Part shown: positions 15,605 through 25,345 of the stretch, one piece after another | Layout of the letters: every line of letters begins with the position of its first letter | How positions within the stretch are numbered: position 1 is the stretch's first letter | Assembly (NCBI RefSeq): GCF_030296915.1 | Contig: NZ_AP028031.1 | Location: forward strand, 263,001 to 327,000 | Length of the DNA: 64,000 nucleotides | Source: Anaerostipes hadrus ATCC 29173 = JCM 17467 | Lineage (GTDB): Bacteria; Bacillota; Clostridia; Lachnospirales; Lachnospiraceae | Direction of reading: 5' to 3' | Notes under the pieces: generated by a model | Databases searched by the model: none | What the model saw: the letters and a program-made list of their open reading frames with translations, nothing else | What the model was told of the DNA's origin: nothing | Made by a program: the position numbers and the translations under genes

Positions 15605-18600
15605 ATGAGTTTTACACATTTACATGTCCATACAGAATACAGTCTGCTGGATGGTTCCAGCAAGATCAAGGAGCTAGTTCATCAGGCAAAAGAGCTTGGC
15701 ATGGACAGCATTGCGATCACCGATCATGGAGCGATGTACGGAGTGATCGATTTTTACAGGGCAGCGAAAGCAGAAGGGATCAAACCGATCATTGGATGCG
15801 AGATTTATGTAACAACTGGTTCGAGATTCGATAAAGAAGCCAGTCAGGGAGATAAAAGATACTATCACCTGGTACTTCTTGCCCAAAATGACACGGGTTA
15901 CCATAACTTGATGAAGATCGTTTCCAGGGGGTTTACCGAAGGATTTTATTACAAGCCACGAGTAGATTATGAAGTTCTGGAAGAATACAAGGAAGGTCTG
16001 ATCGCATTAAGTGCATGTCTTGCTGGGGAAGTTGCAACTTATATCCGTGAAAATAACTACGAAAAAGCAAAGAATACGGCGTTGAGATTACAGGATCTTT
16101 TTGGAAAAGACAATTTCTTCCTGGAATTGCAAGATCACGGAATTCCAGACCAGACAAAAGTAAATACGGCACTGCTTAAGATGTCAAAAGAGACAGGAAT
16201 TGATCTGGTTGCTACAAATGATATTCATTATACATTTAAAGAAGATGCCGAGGCACACGATATCCTGCTTTGTATCCAGACGGGGAAGAAAGTGCAGGAT
16301 GAAGACCGTATGCGTTATGAAGGAGGTCAGTATTATTTAAAATCTCCGGAAGAAATGCAGAGATTGTTCCCATATGCAAGAGAAGCGATCGAGAATACAG
16401 GCAAGATTGCCAAACGTTGTAATGTTGAAATCGTATTTGGAGAACAGAAAGTGCCAGAATATGATGTGCCAGAAGGATACACTGCAGTTACGTATCTGAA
16501 CCATTTATGCGAAGAAGGCTTAAAACGTCGTTATCCGAATATTACAAAAGAATTAAGAGAGCGGCTGGATTATGAATTGAAAACTATTGAAAATATGGGA
16601 TATGTTGATTATTTTCTGATCGTATGGGATTTCATTCATTATGCAAAAGAACATGGGATCGCAGTGGGACCTGGTCGTGGTTCCGCAGCCGGAAGTATCG
16701 TTTCTTACTGTTTGGAGATCACAGATATCGATCCGATCCGGTATCAACTGCTGTTTGAACGTTTCTTAAATCCAGAACGTGTATCCATGCCCGATATCGA
16801 CGTGGATTTCTGTTATGAGAGAAGACAGGAAGTCATTGATTATGTTGTAAGAAAATACGGGAAAGATCAAGTGGTACAGATCATCACTTTTGGAACTATG
16901 GCTGCAAGGGCTGTGATCCGTGATGTCGGAAGAGTTTTGGATATTCCATATGCAAAAGTAGATGGAATATCAAAGATGGTTCCAAATGAATTAAATATTA
17001 CGATCGATAAAGCATTAAAGATCAGCAAGGACTTGAGAAATGCTTATGAGCAGGACGAAGAAACACATTATCTGATCGATATGTCGAAGAGACTAGAAGG
17101 ACTTCCAAGACATGCCTCCATGCATGCAGCTGGGGTCGTGATCGGTAAGACAGCGATTGATGAATATGTGCCATTAGCAACAGGTGCAGATAACGCAGCT
17201 GTTACTCAGTTTACGATGACAACGATTGAAGAACTTGGTCTGTTGAAGATGGACTTTTTGGGACTTCGTACATTAACAGTCATTCAGGATGCAGAGAAAA
17301 TGGTGCGAAGAAAAGTGCCGGATTTTGATATCACGAAAATTGATCCGACAGACAAAGAAGTTTATGAGATGATTGGAAATGGTCATACAGAAGGTGTGTT
17401 TCAGTTGGAAAGTTCAGGAATGAAGTCATTTATGAAAGAACTAAAACCACAGAATATGGAAGATATCATTGCTGGAATTTCTTTGTATCGACCGGGACCA
17501 ATGGACTTTATTCCACGATACATTGAGGGAAAGAATCATCAGGAAAGCATACATTATGAATGTGAACAGATGGAAGAGATTCTGGAGCCAACCTATGGAT
17601 GTATCGTTTATCAGGAACAGGTTATGCAGATCGTTATGAAACTAGCCGGATATACGCTTGGACGAAGTGACCTTGTACGTCGTGCGATGTCCAAGAAAAA
17701 AGGCGATGTCATGATCAAAGAACGACAGAATTTCGTTTATGGAAATGAAGAAGAAGGAATTCCAGGATGTATCAATAACGGTATTGATGAAAAGACAGCG
17801 AACCAGATCTGGGATGAGATGTTAGACTTTGCAAAATATGCATTTAACAAATCTCATGCGGCAGCATATGCAGTAGTTGCCTATCGTACAGCCTATTTAA
17901 GATGCCATTATCCAGTAGAATTTATGGCAGCCTTGTTAACCTCTGTTCTTGGAAATACAAACAAGATTTCAGAATACAGTTATGCCTGCAAGAAGTTAGG
18001 AATTAAGATTTTGCCACCAGATATTAACTATGGAGAGGGTGCGTTCTCTGTAGACCATGGAAATATCCGCTATGGACTGACTGCGATCAAGAGTCTGGGA
18101 CGGCCAGTCATTGAAGCGATCATAAGAGAACGAAATTTAAATGGACCATACAGAGATTTTAAAGATCTCGTGGAACGATTATCAAGCAAAGAGATCAATA
18201 AACGAACTGTAGAAAATCTGATCAAATCGGGAGCTTTAGATTGTTTTCATGTAACAAGAAAGCAGCAGATGATCGTCTACGCCAGTGTGATCGACAGTAT
18301 CCAGAAAGAACGGAAAAATGAGATCGCAGGACAGATGAGTCTGATGGACCTTCTTGGAGAAGAAGACCAGCAGTCTTTTCAGATTTCCTATCCAGATGTT
18401 GGGGAATATGAGAAAGAGCAGAAACTTGCCATGGAAAAGGAAGTGCTTGGGATCTACGTCAGTGGACATCCTTTAGAGGATGATATAGAACGCCTTGAAC
18501 GAAGTGTAACAGCACATACTTCTGATTTTGTGATCGATGAAGAAACAGGAAAGACAAAGATTCACGATCGGGAAAGCTGTATCATTGGCGGTTTGATCAG

Positions 18601-19060
18601 TGAGATGAGTGTGAAACTTACGAAGAAGAATCAGAATATGGCATTTATCACACTGGAAGACTTAAGAGGAACCGTGGAAGTTGTCGTATTTCCAAGACAG
18701 TATGCGACATATCAGTCTCTTTTAAGAGAAGATGCCAAAGTATTTATCAAAGGAACAACACAGATTTCTGAAGAAGAAAGCAAAGTCATATGTAATCAGA
18801 TCATCAGTTTTGAGGATAGCAGACAGGAATTATGGGTACAATTTGCGGATAAAGAAGCATTTTTTAAAGAAGAGGATGCATTAAAAGGTATTTTAACTTC
18901 CTATCCCGGTAAAAATCCAGTGGTGATCTATTGCAAAACAGAACGTGCTGTGAACCGTCTAGGGAGAGATTATATGGTTTCTGGTGACGAGAATTTATTA
19001 TTTGATCTCGAAAAACGATATGGAAAAGAAAATATTCGGGTTAGATCGTTAGGAATATAA
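15605..19060 (+). CDS. dnaE: DNA polymerase III subunit alpha (DnaE)
   Basis: A 1151-aa bacterial replicative polymerase of the DnaE type. The PHP domain opens the protein (HLHVHTEYSLLDGSSKI, ITDHGAMYG). The polymerase palm carries GPGRGSAAGS and the catalytic Asp motif PDIDVDF near residue 395. Helix-hairpin-helix DNA binding follows, and an OB fold is near the C terminus (IIGGLISEMSVKLTKKNQNMAFITLED). In Firmicutes with PolC, DnaE usually extends primers before PolC takes over. The ATG at 15605 has AAAGAGG upstream. The gene diverges from murF and runs toward pfkA, which starts 87 bp after its stop. Confidence 0.96.
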   Translation: MSFTHLHVHTEYSLLDGSSKIKELVHQAKELGMDSIAITDHGAMYGVIDFYRAAKAEGIKPIIGCEIYVTTGSRFDKEASQGDKRYYHLVLLAQNDTGYHNLMKIVSRGFTEGFYYKPRVDYEVLEEYKEGLIALSACLAGEVATYIRENNYEKAKNTALRLQDLFGKDNFFLELQDHGIPDQTKVNTALLKMSKETGIDLVATNDIHYTFKEDAEAHDILLCIQTGKKVQDEDRMRYEGGQYYLKSPEEMQRLFPYAREAIENTGKIAKRCNVEIVFGEQKVPEYDVPEGYTAVTYLNHLCEEGLKRRYPNITKELRERLDYELKTIENMGYVDYFLIVWDFIHYAKEHGIAVGPGRGSAAGSIVSYCLEITDIDPIRYQLLFERFLNPERVSMPDIDVDFCYERRQEVIDYVVRKYGKDQVVQIITFGTMAARAVIRDVGRVLDIPYAKVDGISKMVPNELNITIDKALKISKDLRNAYEQDEETHYLIDMSKRLEGLPRHASMHAAGVVIGKTAIDEYVPLATGADNAAVTQFTMTTIEELGLLKMDFLGLRTLTVIQDAEKMVRRKVPDFDITKIDPTDKEVYEMIGNGHTEGVFQLESSGMKSFMKELKPQNMEDIIAGISLYRPGPMDFIPRYIEGKNHQESIHYECEQMEEILEPTYGCIVYQEQVMQIVMKLAGYTLGRSDLVRRAMSKKKGDVMIKERQNFVYGNEEEGIPGCINNGIDEKTANQIWDEMLDFAKYAFNKSHAAAYAVVAYRTAYLRCHYPVEFMAALLTSVLGNTNKISEYSYACKKLGIKILPPDINYGEGAFSVDHGNIRYGLTAIKSLGRPVIEAIIRERNLNGPYRDFKDLVERLSSKEINKRTVENLIKSGALDCFHVTRKQQMIVYASVIDSIQKERKNEIAGQMSLMDLLGEEDQQSFQISYPDVGEYEKEQKLAMEKEVLGIYVSGHPLEDDIERLERSVTAHTSDFVIDEETGKTKIHDRESCIIGGLISEMSVKLTKKNQNMAFITLEDLRGTVEVVVFPRQYATYQSLLREDAKVFIKGTTQISEEESKVICNQIISFEDSRQELWVQFADKEAFFKEEDALKGILTSYPGKNPVVIYCKTERAVNRLGRDYMVSGDENLLFDLEKRYGKENIRVRSLGI

Positions 19061-19147
19061 CAAAGACTATTGAAAAATTTCTTTAAATGGATTAGAATAA
19101 AAGCCAAGTTAAGAATTGTATGGATTAATAATTGGAGGATATTGCAA

Positions 19148-20137
19148 ATGGGAAAACCAAACATTAAAACAATTGGAGTTTTAACAAGTGGTGGAGATGC
19201 ACCTGCTATGAACGCAGCAGTGCGTGCCGTAGCCAGAATTGGTAAAGAAAGAGGATTAAAAGTCAAGGGAATCCGTAAAGGTTACAATGGACTGTTAAAC
19301 GAAGACATCATCGATTTAACACCAACAGAAACAGCCGATACGATCTTCCGTGGAGGTACAATCCTTTTCACAGCCAGATGTGAAGAATTTAAGACAGAAG
19401 AAGGTCAGAAACGTGGTGCTGAGATCTGTAAAGCACATGGAATCGACGGACTGGTAGTTATTGGTGGAGACGGTTCTTTCCAGGGAGCTAAGAAGTTAGC
19501 AGCGCTTGGAATCAACACGATCGCTGTTCCAGGAACGATCGACTTAGATATCGCATGTACAGAATATACGATCGGATTCGATACAGCTGTTAACACAGCG
19601 ATGGAAGCGATCGACAAGATCCGTGATACATCAACATCTCATGAAAGATGTAGTATCGTAGAGGTTATGGGACGTGGAGCTGGATATATCGCATTATGGT
19701 GTGGTATGGCAACAGGAGCAGAAGATATCTTGATCCCAGAAAGCTTTGATGGAAACCTTCCTAAGGTAGAACAGCAGATCATCGAACATTTACTTCGTAA
19801 CAGAGCAAAAGGTAAGACACATCATATGGTAATCAATGCCGAAGGTGTTGGACATTCTTATAGTATGGCGAAGAGAATCGAATCTGCAACAGGTATTGAA
19901 ACACGTGCTACGATCCTTGGACATATGCAGCGTGGTGGAAGCCCAACAGCAAAAGACCGTGTATACGCTTCTATGATGGGTGCTTACGCAGTTGACTTAT
20001 TATGTGCAGGAAAGACAAACCGTGTTGTTGGATACCAGAACGGAAGATTCATGGATATGGACATTGACGAAGGACTCGCAATGACAAAAGATATCGATGA
20101 ATATCAGCTTCAGATCGCACATTTATTAGGAAAATAA
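19148..20137 (+). CDS. pfkA: ATP-dependent 6-phosphofructokinase
   Basis: A 329-aa PfkA that phosphorylates fructose-6-phosphate. The ATP loop GVLTSGGDAPAMNAA, GGDGSFQGA (Gly at the position equivalent to E. coli 104, the ATP-type residue) and the catalytic Asp motif PGTIDLDI are present. The usual PGTIDNDI has Asn where this has Leu, but both Asp residues are kept. Fructose-6-phosphate contacts appear in MGRGAGY and HMQRGGSPTAKDR. The frame extends to 19070 without an RBS, whereas the ATG at 19148 follows TTGGAGGA. dnaE-pfkA adjacency is common in Clostridia. Confidence 0.96.
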   Translation: MGKPNIKTIGVLTSGGDAPAMNAAVRAVARIGKERGLKVKGIRKGYNGLLNEDIIDLTPTETADTIFRGGTILFTARCEEFKTEEGQKRGAEICKAHGIDGLVVIGGDGSFQGAKKLAALGINTIAVPGTIDLDIACTEYTIGFDTAVNTAMEAIDKIRDTSTSHERCSIVEVMGRGAGYIALWCGMATGAEDILIPESFDGNLPKVEQQIIEHLLRNRAKGKTHHMVINAEGVGHSYSMAKRIESATGIETRATILGHMQRGGSPTAKDRVYASMMGAYAVDLLCAGKTNRVVGYQNGRFMDMDIDEGLAMTKDIDEYQLQIAHLLGK

Positions 20138-20152
20138 ATAAAACATGATCTT

Positions 20153-20192
20153 AGAGGAATCCTGTTTATCTAGGATTCCTCTATTTCTCTAT
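20153..20192 (+). terminator. Terminator after pfkA
   Basis: Perfect 11-bp stem AGAGGAATCCT (20153-20163) / AGGATTCCTCT (20172-20182) with an 8-base loop, followed by ATTTCTCTAT. The T-tract is short, so some read-through into ktrB is possible. Confidence 0.7.
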
Positions 20193-20208
20193 ATAGGAGC
20201 ATTATTTT

Positions 20209-21561
20209 ATGAAAGAGTTACGACCGGTACAGGTCATATTGCTTGGATTTTTAATTACAATATTTGCAGGATCGATACTGCTTGCACTGCCGATCGCAAC
20301 ACAAAGCGGGCAGGCAACGCCTTATATTGATGCATTATTTACAGCAACAACATCTGTGTGTGTGACGGGTTTGATCGTTGAGACAACAATGACACATTGG
20401 AGTATATTTGGGCAGGCAGTGATCATATTGCTTGTACAGATCGGAGGACTTGGTGTCATTACGATCACAACAGGAATGTTTTTTATGCTTCGAAAGAGGA
20501 TCACTCTTGGAAATAGAATGTTGATTCAGGAGTCTATGGGTCTTAATACAATGACAGGTTTAGTTCCATTAGTTAAGAAGATTCTGATCGGGACAGGGAT
20601 CATAGAAGGAATTGGAGCAGTTCTTTATGCGACTCAGTATGTGCCGGAATTTGGCATTGGATATGGAGTATGGGCAGCAATCTTTAATTCAATCTCGGCA
20701 TTTTGTAATGCAGGAATGGATATTGTAAGAGACGACAGTCTGCGAAGCTATGTAACGAATCCAGTTATGAATTTTACGACAATGGGGCTGATCATCCTGG
20801 GAGGTCTTGGATTTGTTGTATGGAAAGATCTTTGGCAGGGATTCAAAAAGATCGTAAAAGATAAAGTTCCTGTAAAAAGGATGATACAACAATGGAGACT
20901 TCAGACCAAGATCGTGTTATCCATTACGTCATTTTTGATCTTGTTTGGTACAATATTGATCTTTCTGTTTGAATATCATAATCCAGCAACTATGGAGAGT
21001 CTGTCATTGCCACAGAAGATACAGGCATCACTGTTTCAGTCTGTGACGACACGTACCGCAGGGTTTGAGACGGTAGCACAGGGCGCATTGACGGATGCAT
21101 CTTCGCTGGTTTCTATGTTTCTGATGATCATCGGAGGATCACCAACTGGTACTGCAGGCGGTGTCAAGACAGTGACATTCGCAATTCTTGTATTTTGTGT
21201 GCTCTCTGTGGCAAAACAAGAAGAATCAATTACGTTATTTAAACGAAGAGTTCCACAGAATCTGTTGGCTAAAGCGCTTGCAATCATTGTGATCAACTTG
21301 ATCGTGCTGATGACATCTGTGTTATTGCTGTTGGTATTTGATCATGGGACTTTTATGGATTCATGCTATGAATGTGTATCAGCACTCGCGACAGTTGGTT
21401 TAACCAAAGGATTGACACCGAATTTGACAATCGCAGGGAAAGTGATTATCATCATTACCATGTATTTAGGGCGTGTCGGACCGATTTCTATGGCGATCGG
21501 TTTTTCACAGAAGAATAAGAAAAAGATGGTCATGTATCCGGAACAGGATCTGATCTTATAA
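20209..21561 (+). CDS. ktrB: Potassium transporter membrane subunit, TrkH/KtrB family
   Basis: A 450-aa membrane protein with four M1-P-M2 repeats. The selectivity-filter segment TATTSVCVTG follows the first pore helix, and the other repeats can be recognised around FNSISAFCNAGMD, TTRTAGFETV and ECVSALATVGLTKG. It would form the Na+/H+-dependent K+ pore that works with the cytoplasmic RCK subunit encoded next (ktrA, 53 bp downstream). The ATG at 20209 has an AGGAG about 10 bases upstream. KtrB rather than TrkH proper is inferred from length and from pairing with a single-RCK partner. Confidence 0.9.
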   Translation: MKELRPVQVILLGFLITIFAGSILLALPIATQSGQATPYIDALFTATTSVCVTGLIVETTMTHWSIFGQAVIILLVQIGGLGVITITTGMFFMLRKRITLGNRMLIQESMGLNTMTGLVPLVKKILIGTGIIEGIGAVLYATQYVPEFGIGYGVWAAIFNSISAFCNAGMDIVRDDSLRSYVTNPVMNFTTMGLIILGGLGFVVWKDLWQGFKKIVKDKVPVKRMIQQWRLQTKIVLSITSFLILFGTILIFLFEYHNPATMESLSLPQKIQASLFQSVTTRTAGFETVAQGALTDASSLVSMFLMIIGGSPTGTAGGVKTVTFAILVFCVLSVAKQEESITLFKRRVPQNLLAKALAIIVINLIVLMTSVLLLLVFDHGTFMDSCYECVSALATVGLTKGLTPNLTIAGKVIIIITMYLGRVGPISMAIGFSQKNKKKMVMYPEQDLIL

Positions 21562-21614
21562 GTGAAATAGATTCATATTATAACATGATATCGCAACGGA
21601 GGTAACGGAGAAGA

Positions 21615-22262
21615 ATGAAGAAGTCAGTTGCAGTTTTAGGACTTGGAAAGTTTGGAAGCAGTATCGCAAGGTCACTTGCCAAAGGTGGAGCAGAAGTACT
21701 GGCAGTTGATAAAGATGAGGATCTTGTAAGAGATATCGCAGATAAAGTAACTTGTGCAGTCTGTGTGGATATATCTGATAAGGAAATGATGAACAACATC
21801 GGATTGGAAGGAATGGATGCAGTTGTGATCGCAACTGCAGAGCATTTAGATTCCGGTGTTATGGCATTGATGATCGTCAAAGAGATCGGTGTGCCATATG
21901 TTCTTGCGAAGGCAGACGGAACTTTAAAAGGAGAGATATTAAAACGTGTTGGAGCCGATGAGATCGTTTATCCAGAAGAAGAGATGGGAGCAAGGATCGC
22001 AAACAATCTGCTTGGAGGAAGTATGACAGATCTGTTTGATCTTTCTGCAGACACAAGTATCGTTAAAGTACCAGCAAGAAAAGAATGGATCAACAAATCA
22101 TTAGTAGACATTAATTTCCGTGGAAAATATAACGTTAACGTCATCGCGATCGAAGGAGAAGGTGGTGTTGACGGGGCTCCAGATCCAACGAAACCGATCA
22201 AAGATGAGGAAAATCTTGTGCTGATCGGTAAGAAAGAAGATCTGGTCAAATTAAGAAAATAA
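21615..22262 (+). CDS. ktrA: K+ uptake regulatory subunit, TrkA/KtrA family
   Basis: A 215-aa cytoplasmic RCK protein. The N-terminal Rossmann domain starts with VAVLGLGKFGSSIA and an acidic end of beta-2 (AVDKDEDL), which binds NAD(H) or ATP/ADP. The C-terminal TrkA_C domain begins near residue 135. Ktr systems gate through an octameric ring of this subunit on the KtrB pore. The start ATG follows GGAGGTAACGGAGAAGA. The gene is 53 bp after ktrB and 22 bp before the methyltransferase gene, consistent with one operon. Confidence 0.93.
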   Translation: MKKSVAVLGLGKFGSSIARSLAKGGAEVLAVDKDEDLVRDIADKVTCAVCVDISDKEMMNNIGLEGMDAVVIATAEHLDSGVMALMIVKEIGVPYVLAKADGTLKGEILKRVGADEIVYPEEEMGARIANNLLGGSMTDLFDLSADTSIVKVPARKEWINKSLVDINFRGKYNVNVIAIEGEGGVDGAPDPTKPIKDEENLVLIGKKEDLVKLRK

Positions 22263-22284
22263 TAGATCGGAGGTGGATAAGAAT

Positions 22285-23058
22285 ATGATCACAACCACTC
22301 AGAATAAGCAGATCAAACAGATCATCAAATTAAAGAAGAGTGCAAGAGAAAGAAGAAAACAAGAATTATTTCTTGTAGAGGGAATTCGTATGTTTACAGA
22401 GATCCCAGAAGAATATTTATATAAAGTCTATGCATCTGAAGATTTTTATAACGAACATAGAGTGATTTTTGAACATATGGATGTGGAATTGGTATCACCT
22501 CAAGTTATGAAAGAGATTTCCGATACGATGACACCACAGGGAGTTCTTGCACTGGTGAAGATGATGAAATATTCTTTAGAAGATCTTCTAGAACAGGAAA
22601 AACCATTATTTCTGGTGCTTGAGAATCTTCAGGATCCGGGGAATCTCGGGACGATCCTTCGAACAGGAGAGGGTGCAGGGATCAATGGTGTTATCATGAG
22701 TCATGATACAGTAGATATTTATAATCCAAAGGTTACGCGCTCCACGATGGGATCAATATTTCGTGTGCCATTTGTCTATGTCGATGATCTTTTAGAAGTT
22801 GCAGAAACGATGAAACAAAAGAATATCATCACGTATGCAGCACATCTCAATGGAACAGACTATACGAAGGAAGATTATCAAAAAGGAACCGCATTTTTCA
22901 TTGGCAATGAGGGAAATGGTCTGACAGATAAGTTGACAGACAAAGCACAGAAGAAGATCAAGATTCCAATGTGTGGTAAGGTAGAATCATTAAATGCAGC
23001 CATGGCATCAGGTCTTTTAGTTTATGAGGCAAGACGCCAGAGACAGGGGGTGGATTAA
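22285..23058 (+). CDS. RNA 2'-O-methyltransferase of the TrmH (SpoU) family
   Basis: A 257-aa SPOUT methyltransferase. The N-terminal substrate-binding domain (LVEGIRMFTEIPE) is followed by the knotted SAM domain with motif 1 ENLQDPGNLGTILRT, motif 2 FIGNEGNGL and motif 3 IPMCGKVESLNAAMASG. Such proteins methylate ribose 2'-OH in rRNA or tRNA; the target nucleotide is unknown. An in-frame GTG at 22273 lies inside the GGAGGT ribosome-binding site, so the ATG at 22285 is taken. It ends one base before the NfeD-like gene. Confidence 0.92.
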   Translation: MITTTQNKQIKQIIKLKKSARERRKQELFLVEGIRMFTEIPEEYLYKVYASEDFYNEHRVIFEHMDVELVSPQVMKEISDTMTPQGVLALVKMMKYSLEDLLEQEKPLFLVLENLQDPGNLGTILRTGEGAGINGVIMSHDTVDIYNPKVTRSTMGSIFRVPFVYVDDLLEVAETMKQKNIITYAAHLNGTDYTKEDYQKGTAFFIGNEGNGLTDKLTDKAQKKIKIPMCGKVESLNAAMASGLLVYEARRQRQGVD

Positions 23059-23490
23059 ATGTATGCAGTTTATTGGCTGATCGCATCCGCGGTATTTTTA
23101 CTTGTTGAGATCATGACACTTGGACTTACAAGTATCTGGTTTGCAGGTGGAGCCGTTGCTGCAGCGATCGCAGCACTATTTGGTGTTCCATTTTGGGTAC
23201 AGATGTTGATATTTATCGTGGTAACATGTCTGTTGTTTGCACTGACAAGACCAGTTGCCAAACGATATTTAAACAGCAAGGTGCAAAAAACGAATACCGA
23301 TGCATTGATCGGACAGACAGCACTTGTCAAAGAAACGATCAATAACATGGAAAGCAAAGGGTTGGTTCAGTTAAATGGCCAGGATTGGACTGCGAGAAGC
23401 TTTGAGGCTGGAGAGATCATTCCAGAAGGCAGCGAAGTGATCGTAAAAGAAATCCGAGGCGTGAAACTGATCGTAGAAAGAGAGGTATAA
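23059..23490 (+). CDS. NfeD-family membrane protein
   Basis: A 143-aa protein with two to three hydrophobic segments in the first 75 residues (WLIASAVFLLVEIM, IWFAGGAVAAAIAALF, LIFIVVTCLLFAL). It has a C-terminal OB-like NfeD domain (LIGQTALVKE, GLVQLNGQDWTARS). NfeD proteins usually sit beside SPFH-domain genes and are thought to act with them in membrane organisation or in regulating membrane proteases. That is the layout here, with the SPFH gene 1 bp downstream. It starts directly after the methyltransferase stop with GGGGGTGG as RBS. Confidence 0.9.
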   Translation: MYAVYWLIASAVFLLVEIMTLGLTSIWFAGGAVAAAIAALFGVPFWVQMLIFIVVTCLLFALTRPVAKRYLNSKVQKTNTDALIGQTALVKETINNMESKGLVQLNGQDWTARSFEAGEIIPEGSEVIVKEIRGVKLIVEREV

Positions 23491-23491
23491 G

Positions 23492-24478
23492 ATGATTATG
23501 TCGATTATTTTATTTATTATTGTTATCGCATTGCTTGCGATGATCATTTCATCCACAGTGCGTATCGTGCCGCAGGCACATGCTTATGTTGTAGAACGAC
23601 TGGGTGCTTATCAGGGAACATGGTCTGTAGGACTTCATGTCAAAGTCCCATTTATTGATCGTGTTGCAAGAAAAGTCAACTTAAAAGAGCAGGTTGTGGA
23701 TTTTCCACCACAGCCAGTTATCACAAAAGATAACGTTACGATGCAGATCGATACAGTTGTATATTTTCAGATCACTGATCCAAAATTATACAGTTACGGT
23801 GTAGAGAACCCGATCATGGCAATCGAGAATCTGACAGCTACAACACTTCGAAATGTCATCGGTGATCTGGAATTAGATGAGACATTAACTTCCAGAGAGA
23901 CGATCAATACACAGATGAGAGCAACACTTGACGTTGCGACAGATCCATGGGGAATCAAAGTAAACCGTGTGGAACTTAAGAACATCATTCCACCAGCAGC
24001 CATTCAGGATGCCATGGAGAAACAGATGAAAGCAGAACGTGAACGAAGAGAAGCGATTCTGATCGCAGAAGGTGAGAAGAAGTCCGCGATCTTACGTGCA
24101 GAAGGACAGAAAGAATCTATGGTCCTTCAGGCAGAGGGAGATAAGGAAGCAGCAATCCTTCGTGCGGAAGCGAAGAAAGAAGCAACGATCCGTGAAGCAG
24201 AAGGTCAGGCAGAAGCAATCCGTGCGATTCAGAAAGCGAATGCACAGGGTATTGAATCAATCAAGGCAGCCAAAGCTGACGATGCAGTCATCCAGTTAAA
24301 GAGCTTAGAAGCATTTGCTAAAGCAGCTGACGGAAAAGCTACAAAGATCATTATCCCATCTGAGATTCAGGGGATGGCAGGTCTTGTAAAATCAATTACA
24401 GAAGTTGCCAAAGACGATGAGAAGAATATTGCAGATCTGATCGAAGAGCAGGTACAAGACACTGTAAAAGAACAGTAA
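23492..24478 (+). CDS. SPFH-domain (stomatin/prohibitin-like, QmcA-type) membrane protein
   Basis: A 328-aa protein with one N-terminal membrane anchor (IILFIIVIALLAMIIS). The SPFH/band-7 domain spans residues 25 to about 190 (VPQAHAYVVERLGAYQGTW, TKDNVTMQIDTVVYFQITDP). A long charged coiled coil follows, with repeats of the type ILRAEGQKE / VLQAEGDKE. These proteins form large membrane microdomain cages. Pairing with NfeD 1 bp upstream is the standard two-gene unit. The ATG at 23492 lies after GAGAGG; a second ATG two codons later is possible. Confidence 0.93.
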   Translation: MIMSIILFIIVIALLAMIISSTVRIVPQAHAYVVERLGAYQGTWSVGLHVKVPFIDRVARKVNLKEQVVDFPPQPVITKDNVTMQIDTVVYFQITDPKLYSYGVENPIMAIENLTATTLRNVIGDLELDETLTSRETINTQMRATLDVATDPWGIKVNRVELKNIIPPAAIQDAMEKQMKAERERREAILIAEGEKKSAILRAEGQKESMVLQAEGDKEAAILRAEAKKEATIREAEGQAEAIRAIQKANAQGIESIKAAKADDAVIQLKSLEAFAKAADGKATKIIIPSEIQGMAGLVKSITEVAKDDEKNIADLIEEQVQDTVKEQ

Positions 24479-24521
24479 GATCAGAAAATGTTTATGAAAA
24501 TATGACAACCCTTGGCGGTAT

Positions 24522-24553
24522 GCCGGAGCACTGAAGAGGTGTTCCGGCTTTTG
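24522..24553 (+). terminator. Terminator after the SPFH gene
   Basis: Stem GCCGGAGCAC (24522-24531) / GTGTTCCGGC (24539-24548), 7-base loop, then TTTT. Ends the ktr-NfeD-SPFH unit. Confidence 0.8.
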
Positions 24554-24582
24554 CCATGTTTGATATTGATGGGAGATAAAAG

Positions 24583-25233
24583 ATGAAGACAATCGTTTGT
24601 TATGGAGATTCTAATACTTATGGCTATAATCCGGAAAATGGATTCCGTTATGAATATGAAGAACGATGGACAACCATTTTGCAAAAGGAACTGAAAGATT
24701 CTGCGATCGTGATTCCGGAAGGATTAAACGGCAGAACAACAAGTTTTGAAGATGAGTTAAGACCAGGAAGAAATGGTGCAACATATTTAGATCCATGTTT
24801 ACACAGCCACGGACCGATCGATCTGGTAGTGTTAATGCTTGGAACGAATGACCTTAAGATCCGTTTTCAGGCAACACCAACAGATATCGGAAAAGGGATC
24901 GACCGTCTGATCAAGATGATCAAATCGATCACTCCACAGAAGAGACAAGATGGACGATCCGCAAAGATCCTTTTAATGGCACCACCGCATCTTGGGGATG
25001 ATCTGACAGAGATTCCAAGTGGAGAAGAGATGGGATTTGAAAGAGGGATCAGTTATTCCAAGAGATTGGCACCGATTTATGAAGACTGGGCAAAGTTTCA
25101 TAACATTGAATTTCTGGATGCAGCAAAATATGCAAAAGCTTCCGAAATCGATGCCTGCCACCTGACAAGAGAAAGTCATAGGAAATTAGGTGAAATGGTT
25201 GCGAAAAAATGCAAGGAAATCCTTGAAATATAA
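24583..25233 (+). CDS. SGNH/GDSL-family hydrolase
   Basis: A 216-aa esterase-type protein. Block I is GDSNTYGYNP with the nucleophile Ser, block III contains LGTNDLK (Gly-x-Asn-Asp), and the catalytic Asp/His pair is DACHLTRESHR near the C terminus. All four SGNH elements are therefore visible. There is no signal peptide, so it is probably cytoplasmic. Relatives act on small acyl esters or arylesters; the substrate is unknown. The RBS is GGGAGA. It stands between a terminator and the argF promoter and may be transcribed alone. Confidence 0.9.
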   Translation: MKTIVCYGDSNTYGYNPENGFRYEYEERWTTILQKELKDSAIVIPEGLNGRTTSFEDELRPGRNGATYLDPCLHSHGPIDLVVLMLGTNDLKIRFQATPTDIGKGIDRLIKMIKSITPQKRQDGRSAKILLMAPPHLGDDLTEIPSGEEMGFERGISYSKRLAPIYEDWAKFHNIEFLDAAKYAKASEIDACHLTRESHRKLGEMVAKKCKEILEI

Positions 25234-25243
25234 GGGTTTCGGG

Positions 25244-25272
25244 TTGTTTTCAAAGATGCATTCCTATATAAT
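25244..25272 (+). promoter_or_regulatory. Promoter of argF
   Basis: -35 TTGTTT (25244-25249), 17-bp spacer, -10 TATAAT (25267-25272), about 75 bp before the argF start. Confidence 0.7.
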
Positions 25273-25345
25273 AACAACTATATGATGTCTGACAGGGATC
25301 AAAGGGCAGAGACATCCAAGACACAACAAAATGGAGGAACAAAAG